DNA from: Enterocloster hominis (ex Liu et al. 2021)
GTDB taxonomy: Bacteria > Bacillota > Clostridia > Lachnospirales > Lachnospiraceae
Direction: 5' to 3'
Length of the DNA: 64,000 bases
Assembly: GCA_014385265.1 (NCBI GenBank)
Contig: JACRTJ010000013.1
Span: 1-64,000, forward strand
Positions 23,187-31,035 of this stretch are shown here, one piece after another. Position 1 is the first letter of the stretch, and each line of letters opens with the position of its first letter. The notes beneath the pieces were generated by a model that saw only the letters and a program-made list of their open reading frames with translations, was not told where the DNA came from and did no database searches. The position numbers and the translations under genes are program-made.

Positions 23187-24893
23187 ATGGCAATCTATCA
23201 TCTGGAAGCAAAAGTAGTCAGCCGTGGTACAGGAAGAAGTGCTGTCGCAGCTTCCGCTTATCTGAGTTGTTCTAAAATTCTCAATGATTATGATGGGGTG
23301 CAGCATGACTACACTCGCAAGAAAGGACTGGTCTGGCAGGAAGTATTCCTACCAGAGTTCGCTCCGTCAGAATGGAAAGAACGGGGCGTGCTTTGGAACG
23401 CCGTAGAAGAAAACGAAAAGACAAAAGACAGTCGCCTTGCCCGTGAATTTGTGGTTGCTCTACCGATTGAGTTGAGCGAAGCACAGTGGGAAAAGCTACT
23501 GTCCGATTTTATTTCTGGCACCTTTGTAGCTGATGGGATGTGTGCAGATGTGGCAATTCACGATCCACACCCTCCCGGTCACAATCCCCATGCCCATATT
23601 ATGCTGACAGTGCGCCCGTTAGATGAAAAAGGGAACTGGCAATATAAGACGCAGAAAGAATATCTCTGTGTGAAAAATGGAGAGGAACAAGGTTTTACTG
23701 CGGATGAGTTTAAGGCAGCACAGACAGAGGGATGGGAAAAGCAATACCAGTATAAGGTTGGAAAGAAAAAGGTTTATATGACTGCTTCTGCTGCTGAAGC
23801 AAAAGGCTATGAACGGGTATCGAAATATCCCAAAAGCACGAAATACGGAAGGCAGAATCCCATTGCCGAGCGTTGGAATAGCGAAGAACAACTTGTTTTA
23901 TGGAGAGCAGCGTGGGCTGATGTGACGAACCGCCATTTGGAGACTGCCGGACACGAAGAACGTATCGACCACCGCAGCCATGCAGATCGTGGCTTGACCG
24001 AACAGCCCACCATTCACGAGGGTGTGGTTGCAAGAGCATTGGAGAAAAAGGGGATTGTTTCTGACCGCTGTGAGTTGAATCGTCAGATTAAGGCAGACAA
24101 TGCCCTTCTACGGGAATTGAAAACGACAGTGAAAAAGCTGATGCAGGCAGTCAAAGTATCTATTCCTGCGCTTGCGGAAGCAATGGAGTCCTTGCGGGCA
24201 AACATGGTTATTTTCCGCTATCAAATCCGCTATGCCGGTTTTGGAAAACACAAATTATCGGAAAAACTGAATGTGCTGAAGCCCGATCTGGAGCGCTATA
24301 CCTTACTGGTACAGCAGATTAAAAATAAGACCAAAGAACGGAAAACGCTGCTTACAGAAAAGAAAGCGACACCATTTTATCAGTTTGTTGCTCATAATGA
24401 TTTGGCAAAACAGATTGCCGAACTGACAGAGGACTTGGAAGAACTGAAATCCGAAAAGACGATGCTCCTCAGTTCATTTGATTGTAGTGAGGATACCGGA
24501 ATTGCTGAGGTCAAAAAGAGTATTGCGGCTATGGAGGAAAATTTGAAGCGTCTGACAAAGCAGGAAGAAAAATATGCTGCCGAGTTGGAAGATGCCTTAA
24601 AGCAGTATGCCGAGCTGAAAGAACAGGCTGTCGGTATAGATGCCGCTGAGCTGATAGAAGCACGGCTTGCTGTCCGTGAGGAAAAGGAACACTCTGCCGT
24701 TGAAAAAGTGAAATCTGCCTATAGCGAGAAATACGATCCGATGCTGATGCACGACAGCAAGCGTGATGTGGCAAATCTACTCCATGAGGAGGCGGAAGTA
24801 CGATCTGTGCGGGAGTTCGTTCGTCAGAAGCAGCAACAGCAAGCACAGCAAAAGCAGAACAAAAAGAAACGTCGAGACAGTTGGGAACGATAA
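23187..24893 (+). CDS. MobA/MobL relaxase of the kdp element (568 aa)
   Basis: Starts MAIYHLEAKVVSRGTGRSAV with the ASAYLSC segment and the metal-binding motif HNPHAHIMLTVRPL (~residues 132-145). The C-terminal half is a long coiled coil with a Gln-rich end. The start follows AAAGGACGG. It looks intact, so the element could still be mobilised in trans even though its recombinase is broken. It reads toward the kdp genes, 165 nt upstream of the first small kdp-linked gene. Confidence 0.9.
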   Translation: MAIYHLEAKVVSRGTGRSAVAASAYLSCSKILNDYDGVQHDYTRKKGLVWQEVFLPEFAPSEWKERGVLWNAVEENEKTKDSRLAREFVVALPIELSEAQWEKLLSDFISGTFVADGMCADVAIHDPHPPGHNPHAHIMLTVRPLDEKGNWQYKTQKEYLCVKNGEEQGFTADEFKAAQTEGWEKQYQYKVGKKKVYMTASAAEAKGYERVSKYPKSTKYGRQNPIAERWNSEEQLVLWRAAWADVTNRHLETAGHEERIDHRSHADRGLTEQPTIHEGVVARALEKKGIVSDRCELNRQIKADNALLRELKTTVKKLMQAVKVSIPALAEAMESLRANMVIFRYQIRYAGFGKHKLSEKLNVLKPDLERYTLLVQQIKNKTKERKTLLTEKKATPFYQFVAHNDLAKQIAELTEDLEELKSEKTMLLSSFDCSEDTGIAEVKKSIAAMEENLKRLTKQEEKYAAELEDALKQYAELKEQAVGIDAAELIEARLAVREEKEHSAVEKVKSAYSEKYDPMLMHDSKRDVANLLHEEAEVRSVREFVRQKQQQQAQQKQNKKKRRDSWER

Positions 24894-24902
24894 AATTTCA
24901 GC

Positions 24903-24933
24903 GGGAGTGCATTTGGAACGATGTACTCCCTTT
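24903..24933 (+). terminator. Probable terminator after the relaxase
   Basis: GGGAGTGCAT/ATGTACTCCC forms a 10-bp stem with one G-U pair, followed by TTTCC. The T-run is short, so the call is tentative. The following 24934-25057 is AT-rich and probably holds the kdp promoter; no clear boxes could be fixed. Confidence 0.45.
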
Positions 24934-25057
24934 CCAAAAAGCAATCTGCTAATTATGTGAATACAATTTTACTTCTTCTTAATTTCAATCAAAAATCCCT
25001 TTCCCTGTTTTAATTCCTTCTATGCTACTCTTGTAAGCACAAAAGGAGGAGTTGACT

Positions 25058-25252
25058 ATGACAACCTTAATAAAATCCATTCATAAATACGAAGACAAAT
25101 TTGAGAAGAAGGCGGAACGCTTTACTTTTCATCATCCATATTTTGCATTTTTTGCTCTGTTTATTGGGATGCCCATTTTTACTTTGATTGCTGTTGCGGC
25201 AGGCACCACAGTGATTGCCTTGCCGCTTTCCCTTATTTTCGGTTGGGTCTAA
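25058..25252 (+). CDS. Small membrane protein at the head of the kdp operon (64 aa)
   Basis: MTTLIKSIHKYEDKFEKKAERF forms a charged N-terminal helix, followed by two hydrophobic segments (residues ~28-45 and 47-62). The start at 25058 is set by AAAAGGAGGAG at 8 nt; a TTG two codons earlier is possible. No family is recognised. Its place before kdpF suggests a small accessory or regulator of Kdp, but this rests only on linkage. Confidence 0.6.
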   Translation: MTTLIKSIHKYEDKFEKKAERFTFHHPYFAFFALFIGMPIFTLIAVAAGTTVIALPLSLIFGWV

Positions 25253-25353
25253 CATCTTTATGGCAACTTTATGGCAAGTAAAAAAGACTTTTACCGACTT
25301 TATGAGAAAGAGATTAAGATAATGGGGAAATCAGATTAGAGGAGGGAATAAAA

Positions 25354-25452
25354 ATGCTTGATATTTGGATGCTGCTTCTTTTAGGTGCTTGCTGTGGATC
25401 GATTGCATTGTTGATTCATTGGTGTCAGAAACAGGTCGATCAAAACGAATAG
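25354..25452 (+). CDS. Micro-protein in the kdp operon (32 aa)
   Basis: MLDIWMLLLLGACCGSIALLIHWCQKQVDQNE encoded after an AGAGGAGGG site: one membrane helix with three cysteines and a polar tail. It lies between the 64-aa protein and kdpF, with tight spacing on the right (16 nt). It resembles KdpF in size but lacks its sequence. No function can be assigned. Confidence 0.55.
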   Translation: MLDIWMLLLLGACCGSIALLIHWCQKQVDQNE

Positions 25453-25468
25453 GAAGGAGATTGTTTTT

Positions 25469-25549
25469 ATGATGTATGTACTTGGAGGCATTGTCCTCTT
25501 AATGGGTGGCTATTTGGTGTACGCATTGGTTCACCCGGAAAAATTCTAA
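25469..25549 (+). CDS. kdpF: KdpF small subunit of the K+-ATPase (26 aa)
   Basis: MMYVLGGIVLLMGGYLVYALVHPEKF is a single membrane helix ending in the typical KdpF tail HPEKF. KdpF stabilises the KdpABC complex in E. coli. The gene follows AAGGAGA and sits 21 nt before kdpA, its normal position. Confidence 0.85.
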   Translation: MMYVLGGIVLLMGGYLVYALVHPEKF

Positions 25550-25570
25550 TATGTAAAGGAGGAAAAAGCG

Positions 25571-27334
25571 ATGCTTCAACTTGTGTTGACGATTCTCATT
25601 TATTTGATTATGGTCATTCCGGTAGGCAGCTATTTATATCATATTGCCGCCGGAAAACATACCTTTGCCGATCCGGTATTGAATCGTGTGGATGATGTGA
25701 TTTATAAGATAAGCGGCATTGACCCACACAAAAAGATGGATTGGAAAAAATATGCCCTGGCTTTGCTTGGTACAAACGCAGTTATGATTTTACTGGGGTA
25801 TATGATTTTGAGGATTCAAAGTATTCCCATTTTCAATCCCAACGGTGTAGGAGCTATGGAGGAATCCTTATCGTTTAATACGATTATTAGCTTTATGACA
25901 AATACTAACCTTCAGCATTATTCAGGGGAATCCGGTCTGAGTTATCTCTCCCAGATGCTGGTCATTACCTTTATGATGTTTGTTTCCGCAGCCAGCGGAT
26001 ATGCTGCCTGTGTTGCTTTTATCCGTGGGTTGGCTGGAAAAAGCAAAAATAACGTAGGAAACTTTTATTCGGATCTGGTCCGGATCATCACTCGTGTACT
26101 GCTTCCGTTTTCCATCATTGGCGGTTTGCTTCTTGTCTGGCAGGGTGTTCCGCAGAACTTCAGCGGCAATGTGATTGTAGATACCATTGAGGGTGCCAAA
26201 CAGATTATCGCACAGGGTCCGGTCGCTGCTCTGGAAATTATCAAACATTTGGGAACCAATGGCGGCGGATTTATCGGTGCAAACTCTGCTACACCTATAG
26301 AAAATCCTACGATTCTTACCAACCTGATTGAGTTGTATTCCATGATGCTGCTTCCCGGCGCTTGTGTAATCACATTCGGTAAAATGGTTCGTGACCGCAA
26401 ATGTGAGGCACAGGCAGGCAGTACAGCTTTTACAGTTCGCAGCGGCGTAGATTCCCGCAGTTTTACTGCCCGTTTCTTTGGTAGGGAGGGCAGAACCATT
26501 TTTGCTGCGATGAGTATTCTTTTTGTGATTGGTCTGGGCATTTGCTTCTGGGCAGAATCTCAAGGAAATCCAGCATTGGCAGAAGCTGGATTGTCTCAGT
26601 CGATGGGAAGTATGGAAGGCAAGGAGGTTCGGTTTGGCGTTGCACAATCAGCAATGTTTACAACTACGACTACCTCTTTTACTACCGGTACAGTCAATAA
26701 TATGCATGATACCCTAACACCACTGGGCGGTATGATCCCACTTTTGCACATGATGCTCAATGTGGTGTTCGGCGGTAAAGGTGTCGGTTTAATGAACATG
26801 ATCATGTATGCAATTTTAGCAGTCTTTATCTGTGGCTTGATGATCGGACGGACACCGGAATATCTGGGTAAAAAAATTGAAGGCCGTGAAATGAAGCTCA
26901 CTGCCCTTTGTATCATTATCCATCCGTTTTTGATTTTGGCATTTTCCGCTTTAGCGGTAGGGACACAGGCTGGTTTGGAAGGCATTACGAATCCTGGCTT
27001 TCATGGACTGTCCCAGGTGCTTTATGAATTTTCTTCATCAGCAGCCAATAATGGCTCCGGCTTTGAAGGACTGGCAGACAACACCATATTCTGGAATATT
27101 ACAACCGGTCTTGCCATGTTCTTTGGACGATATTTGTCCATTGTGATCCAGCTTGCGATTGCAGGTTCGTTTATGAAGAAAAAATTTGTAAATGACTCCG
27201 TCGGTTCCCTGCATACAGATACGGCTACATTTCCGATTATTCTTGTCGTTGTCGTTTATATTTTTGCGGCGCTGACATTTTTCCCGGTGCTGGCTCTCGG
27301 TCCGATTGCAGAGCATCTGACACTATGGGCGTAA
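25571..27334 (+). CDS. kdpA: Potassium-transporting ATPase subunit KdpA (587 aa)
   Basis: The K+-channel-like subunit of the KdpFABC pump, which takes up potassium at very low external levels. About ten hydrophobic helices and the selectivity-filter-like loops are visible, including GTNGGGFIGANSATPIENPT and TTTTSFTTGTVNNMHD. The length is usual (550-600 aa). The start follows AAAGGAGG. It is the first large gene of the operon and is 15 nt from kdpB. It appears intact. Confidence 0.97.
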   Translation: MLQLVLTILIYLIMVIPVGSYLYHIAAGKHTFADPVLNRVDDVIYKISGIDPHKKMDWKKYALALLGTNAVMILLGYMILRIQSIPIFNPNGVGAMEESLSFNTIISFMTNTNLQHYSGESGLSYLSQMLVITFMMFVSAASGYAACVAFIRGLAGKSKNNVGNFYSDLVRIITRVLLPFSIIGGLLLVWQGVPQNFSGNVIVDTIEGAKQIIAQGPVAALEIIKHLGTNGGGFIGANSATPIENPTILTNLIELYSMMLLPGACVITFGKMVRDRKCEAQAGSTAFTVRSGVDSRSFTARFFGREGRTIFAAMSILFVIGLGICFWAESQGNPALAEAGLSQSMGSMEGKEVRFGVAQSAMFTTTTTSFTTGTVNNMHDTLTPLGGMIPLLHMMLNVVFGGKGVGLMNMIMYAILAVFICGLMIGRTPEYLGKKIEGREMKLTALCIIIHPFLILAFSALAVGTQAGLEGITNPGFHGLSQVLYEFSSSAANNGSGFEGLADNTIFWNITTGLAMFFGRYLSIVIQLAIAGSFMKKKFVNDSVGSLHTDTATFPIILVVVVYIFAALTFFPVLALGPIAEHLTLWA

Positions 27335-27349
27335 GGAGGCAAAACGAAT

Positions 27350-29404
27350 ATGAGTAAAAAACAAACAAAAAAATTGATAACGCCGGAAATCTTCCATCAG
27401 GCGGTCATCGGTTCCTTTGTAAAGCTGAATCCACGATATATGATGAAAAATCCGGTGATGTTCGTGGTGGAAGTAGGATGCTTTATCACCCTGCTGCTTT
27501 CTTTCCTTCCTGGTTTGTTTGGCGATATAGCAACCAGCAATCTCAGGGTATATAACATCATTGTCTGCGTGGTGTTGTTTGTGACCGTATTGTTCGCCAA
27601 CTTCGCCGAATCTGTGGCTGAAGGCCGAGGCAAGGCACAGGCGGCAAGCCTGAAAAAGACGCAAAAAGATACCACGGCGCATCTGCTCGGTTCGGACGGT
27701 TCTACAACAGACATCCGATCCAGCGAGCTGAAAAAGAATGATGTCGTTCTGGTTTCTGCCGGTGAAATTATCCCCGGTGATGGTGAGGTAATCGAAGGAG
27801 TCGCTTCTGTGGATGAATCCGCTATTACAGGTGAATCGGCTCCGGTTGTCAGAGAGTCCGGCGGAGACTTTTGCTCCGTTACCGGAGGTACAACCGTGGT
27901 TTCAGACTGGTTGAAAATCCGCATTACTTCTGATCCCGGCAACAGCTTTCTGGACCGTATGATTGCACTGGTAGAAGGTGCTTCCCGAAAAAAAACACCC
28001 AACGAGATTGCACTCAATACCTTACTGGTTTCTTTGACGATTATCTTTTTAATTGTGATTGTTACCCTTTATCCGATGGCAGTATATTCCGGCGTTCAGC
28101 TTCAGATTTCCACGCTGATTGCCCTGGCTGTTTGCCTGATCCCTACGACCATTGGCGGTTTGCTTTCCGCTATCGGGATTGCAGGTATGGATCGAGTGAC
28201 TCGCTTCAATGTAATCGCCATGTCCGGTAAAGCAGTAGAAGCCTGCGGTGATGTGGATACCATGATTCTTGATAAAACTGGTACGATTACCTACGGAAAC
28301 CGTCTGGCGGCCGATTTCTTCCCAGTGGAAGGTGCAGACCGCAGCGAGCTGATTCGCTGTGCGGCGCTGACCTGCCTTCATGATGACACACCGGAGGGAA
28401 AATCTACGCTGGAACTTGCTCGCCGTATGGGTGACAACAGCACGGAAACACCCGGTTCTAACTTTATCGAGTTTACCGCACAAACCCGTATGAGCGGTGT
28501 GGATATTCCTAACGGAACAAAAATCCGAAAAGGTGCGGCGGAAGCAATAGAGAATTATGTAAAAGAACAGGGTGGGCATATTCCCCAAAATTTACGAGAA
28601 GAAGTGGAAAAAATTTCTTCTCTTGGAGGAACGCCCCTGACAGTCTGTGAAAATAATCGTATTTTAGGAGTTATTTATCTGAAAGATACGGTAAAAGCGG
28701 GAATGGCGGAACGATTTGAACGGCTGAGAGCCATTGGTATCAAGACAATTATGTGTACCGGAGATAATCCGCTGACTGCCGCCACTATTGCAAAGGAAGC
28801 CGGTGTTGATGGTTTTATCGCAGAATGTAAGCCGGAGGATAAGATAGAAGTTATTAAGAAAGAGCAGGCTGAAGGAAAAATCGTGGCTATGACCGGAGAT
28901 GGTACAAACGATGCTCCGGCACTGGCACAGGCGAATGTAGGACTCGCCATGAACAGTGGTACAACAGCGGCAAAAGAGGCTGCCAATATGGTGGATTTGG
29001 ATTCCGATCCTACAAAAATTCTGGAAGTCGTGGAGATTGGTAAGCAGCTTCTGATTACAAGGGGAAGCTTAACTACCTTTTCCATTGCCAATGATATAGC
29101 AAAGTATTTTGCTATTATTCCGGCGATGTTTATGATGGCGATCCCTGAATTAGGGGTTCTTAATATCATGCATTTGGCTACGCCATACAGCGCCATCCTC
29201 TCCGCTTTGATTTTCAATGCGATTATCATACCGTGTCTGATCCCACTGGCAATGAAAGGCGTAAAATATCGTCCCATGTCTTCAGGGAAAATGCTGTTGC
29301 GGAATATGATGATTTTTGGTGTTGGCGGTGTCATTACACCTTTTGTGGGTATTAAGTTAATTGATATGATCATTCACCCATTGTTGGCACTGCTGGGACT
29401 GTAA
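27350..29404 (+). CDS. kdpB: Potassium-transporting P-type ATPase subunit KdpB (684 aa)
   Basis: The catalytic P-type ATPase subunit. The actuator loop TGES occurs in [10 protein letters not shown], the phosphorylated aspartate in [11 protein letters not shown], and the hinge in [18 protein letters not shown]. Seven membrane helices are expected and the length is standard. It hydrolyses ATP to drive K+ entry through KdpA. It is separated from kdpC by 17 nt, with an AGGAGG site for kdpC in the gap. Confidence 0.97.
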   Translation: MSKKQTKKLITPEIFHQAVIGSFVKLNPRYMMKNPVMFVVEVGCFITLLLSFLPGLFGDIATSNLRVYNIIVCVVLFVTVLFANFAESVAEGRGKAQAASLKKTQKDTTAHLLGSDGSTTDIRSSELKKNDVVLVSAGEIIPGDGEVIEGVASVDESAITGESAPVVRESGGDFCSVTGGTTVVSDWLKIRITSDPGNSFLDRMIALVEGASRKKTPNEIALNTLLVSLTIIFLIVIVTLYPMAVYSGVQLQISTLIALAVCLIPTTIGGLLSAIGIAGMDRVTRFNVIAMSGKAVEACGDVDTMILDKTGTITYGNRLAADFFPVEGADRSELIRCAALTCLHDDTPEGKSTLELARRMGDNSTETPGSNFIEFTAQTRMSGVDIPNGTKIRKGAAEAIENYVKEQGGHIPQNLREEVEKISSLGGTPLTVCENNRILGVIYLKDTVKAGMAERFERLRAIGIKTIMCTGDNPLTAATIAKEAGVDGFIAECKPEDKIEVIKKEQAEGKIVAMTGDGTNDAPALAQANVGLAMNSGTTAAKEAANMVDLDSDPTKILEVVEIGKQLLITRGSLTTFSIANDIAKYFAIIPAMFMMAIPELGVLNIMHLATPYSAILSALIFNAIIIPCLIPLAMKGVKYRPMSSGKMLLRNMMIFGVGGVITPFVGIKLIDMIIHPLLALLGL

Positions 29405-29421
29405 TAGGAGGTTGATTATTC

Positions 29422-30081
29422 ATGAAAGAGAATATAAAAGGAATGTTGCATTATATAAGGCAAGCCTTTGGTGTATCTCTGGTGCTGATGTTGGTTTGCG
29501 GACTGCTTTTTCCGCTTTTACTTTCCGACCTTTCTGCGATTCTTTTCCCGCATCAGGCTGAAGGCAGTTTGATAGAGATAAACGGTAAGGCAGTGGCAGC
29601 AGAGAATGTAGGGCAGGAATTTACAGAAGATTATTATTTGTGGAGCCGACCGTCTGCTTACCATTACAATGTATACATAGAAAATGCGGACGGAACTCAA
29701 ACTTATCAGGACGGAACGGAATTTTCCGGAATTGGTTCCGGCTCTAATAACTATGCGCCGTCTAATCCCGAGCTTGTAGAACGAGTGGAAGCAGATATGG
29801 CATTTTTTCTGGAAAAAAATCCGGATGTAAAGCCGGAGGATATTCCTACTGACTTGCTGACGGCTTCCGGCTCCGGTCTTGACCCTCATATTTCTCCAAA
29901 GGCAGCTGAAATCCAGATTCCTCGTATTGTAGCTGCTTCTGGGTTGGAGGAAGATCAGGTGCGTAAAATCATAGAGAATCATACTACCAGTAAGCTGTTA
30001 GGAGTATTTGGAGAGGAAACTGTGAATGTAGTAAAAGTGAATATTGAACTTGGTACAGCAATGGGATTGCTTCAAAACTGA
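29422..30081 (+). CDS. kdpC: Potassium-transporting ATPase subunit KdpC (219 aa)
   Basis: A single N-terminal membrane helix (residues ~15-40) and an external domain with the conserved LWSRPSAYHYNVY, SGSNNYAPSNPELVERV and LTASGSGLDPHISPKAAEIQIPRIVAA segments. KdpC stabilises ATP binding by KdpB. The length is slightly above the usual 190-205 aa because of an inserted segment near residues 90-105. It appears intact and is followed by a 43-aa gene. Confidence 0.95.
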   Translation: MKENIKGMLHYIRQAFGVSLVLMLVCGLLFPLLLSDLSAILFPHQAEGSLIEINGKAVAAENVGQEFTEDYYLWSRPSAYHYNVYIENADGTQTYQDGTEFSGIGSGSNNYAPSNPELVERVEADMAFFLEKNPDVKPEDIPTDLLTASGSGLDPHISPKAAEIQIPRIVAASGLEEDQVRKIIENHTTSKLLGVFGEETVNVVKVNIELGTAMGLLQN

Positions 30082-30098
30082 AAAGGAGGCAGGATAAG

Positions 30099-30230
30099 AT
30101 GTTAAAACAAGTAGGTTCACTGATGTTAAAACTGATGGCAATGGTATTGACGGTAATGTTTGTAATAATCTTAAAACTTGTCTGCTTTGCTCCTGATATT
30201 TTTTCACAGGTAGCAGGAAATGTCATATAA
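30099..30230 (+). CDS. Tiny membrane protein after kdpC (43 aa)
   Basis: MLKQVGSLMLKLMAMVLTVMFVIILKLVCFAPDIF... is one long hydrophobic helix with basic residues at the N-terminus and a short polar tail. It starts 9 nt after an AAAAGGAGG site, 17 nt from kdpC, and just ahead of the terminator at 30247. It is unrecognised; it may be an additional small subunit of the pump or a sensor partner. Confidence 0.55.
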   Translation: MLKQVGSLMLKLMAMVLTVMFVIILKLVCFAPDIFSQVAGNVI

Positions 30231-30246
30231 TATAGAGAAGTTAAAA

Positions 30247-30275
30247 GGCAGGAAAAATCTTTTCCTGCCCTTTAT
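30247..30275 (+). terminator. Terminator of the kdpFABC transcript
   Basis: A perfect 10-bp stem GGCAGGAAAA/TTTTCCTGCC with loop ATC is followed by CTTTAT. It separates the structural genes from the regulatory genes kdpD and kdpE. Confidence 0.75.
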
Positions 30276-30288
30276 ACAATCTTAATGC
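30276..30288 (+). promoter_or_regulatory. Possible KdpE-type half site
   Basis: ACAATCTTAATGC matches one unit of the tandem repeat at 30941-30962. It lies ~100 nt before the 171-aa gene. OmpR-family regulators such as KdpE bind 11-bp-spaced repeats, so this may be a single or degenerate site. Confidence 0.35.
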
Positions 30289-30387
30289 GTTTCAATGTTT
30301 ACTCATACACATTTTATAAAAATAAAGATAAAATGAAAGAAATACAGGTGGCTTTGAGGTCTTTGCAGCTGCGAAAGAAGGAAAGAA

Positions 30388-30903
30388 ATGAAAGAAATTA
30401 TTTTAATAGGTGCAGTCATGGCAATGTTTGCCTTTGGTTTTTATATCATGGATAAGGTAGATCATTTCTTAAACGATAATTACAGTCGGCTGGAAGTGAT
30501 GGAACACACCTCTGCCCTTCGTATAGCTATGGAGGATTCTTCCATAGCTGCTTCTTTATCCGATTTGCTGGAAGAATTTTCTAAAAGAAATCCGGATTGC
30601 GATATATATTTCATGACTGGAAATATACATGAGATACAGGAAGGCTTGACAGAAAATAATTTTGATTTAGGATTTGTTGCAGCGGATTGTCAGGAAATTC
30701 AAAAGGAAGAATACTCGTCTGCACTTATTATGTTGAAGCGCAATTCTTTAAGTACATTCGTAATTGACATTCCTATTAATCCGATTGATACAACTCCGAT
30801 TATGATAAAAGTATTATGGAAAAGAGATCTATATAAACGGGAATTAAATCAGTTTGTCGAACTGTTAAAGCAATATGATAAATTCTGTGATGCAATCGCT
30901 TAG
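30388..30903 (+). CDS. Membrane-anchored LysR-effector-like protein (171 aa)
   Basis: One N-terminal membrane helix (residues ~4-22) is followed by a soluble part. ALRIAMEDSSIAASLSDLLEEF, the FDLGFVAAD strand and the C-terminal KRELNQFVELLKQY helix resemble the substrate-binding domain of LysR regulators in shortened form. There is no helix-turn-helix. It starts after AGAAAGGAAAG and lies between kdpABC and kdpD. A ligand-sensing partner of KdpD is possible; this is inference from position and partial similarity. Confidence 0.55.
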   Translation: MKEIILIGAVMAMFAFGFYIMDKVDHFLNDNYSRLEVMEHTSALRIAMEDSSIAASLSDLLEEFSKRNPDCDIYFMTGNIHEIQEGLTENNFDLGFVAADCQEIQKEEYSSALIMLKRNSLSTFVIDIPINPIDTTPIMIKVLWKRDLYKRELNQFVELLKQYDKFCDAIA

Positions 30904-30940
30904 AATTTAGCTGGTTTGAAAAAAAGACCGTTATATTGTA

Positions 30941-30962
30941 CAATCTTTATGCAATCTTAATG
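30941..30962 (+). promoter_or_regulatory. Tandem 11-bp repeats upstream of kdpD (KdpE-type site)
   Basis: CAATCTTTATG (30941-30951) is followed immediately by CAATCTTAATG (30952-30962), a head-to-tail 11-bp repeat as used by OmpR/PhoB-family regulators. A weaker third copy (TGCAACTTAATG) follows at 30982-30993. Autoregulation of kdpDE by KdpE is inferred. Confidence 0.5.
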
Positions 30963-31035
30963 TCTGTATTCAGATTCTTTTTGCAACTTAATGGGATATA
31001 GGCCAAACTAATGTAATGATAAGAGGTGAGAACTT

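Noticed and set aside
24934-25057. c-di-AMP (ydaO-type) or K+-responsive riboswitch before the kdp genes
   Set aside because: The gap is too short and shows none of the conserved ydaO core or an associated terminator.
25922-26647. Long antisense frames inside kdpA, kdpB and other high-quality genes
   Set aside because: They mirror conserved coding DNA, have no start signals and show low-complexity composition.
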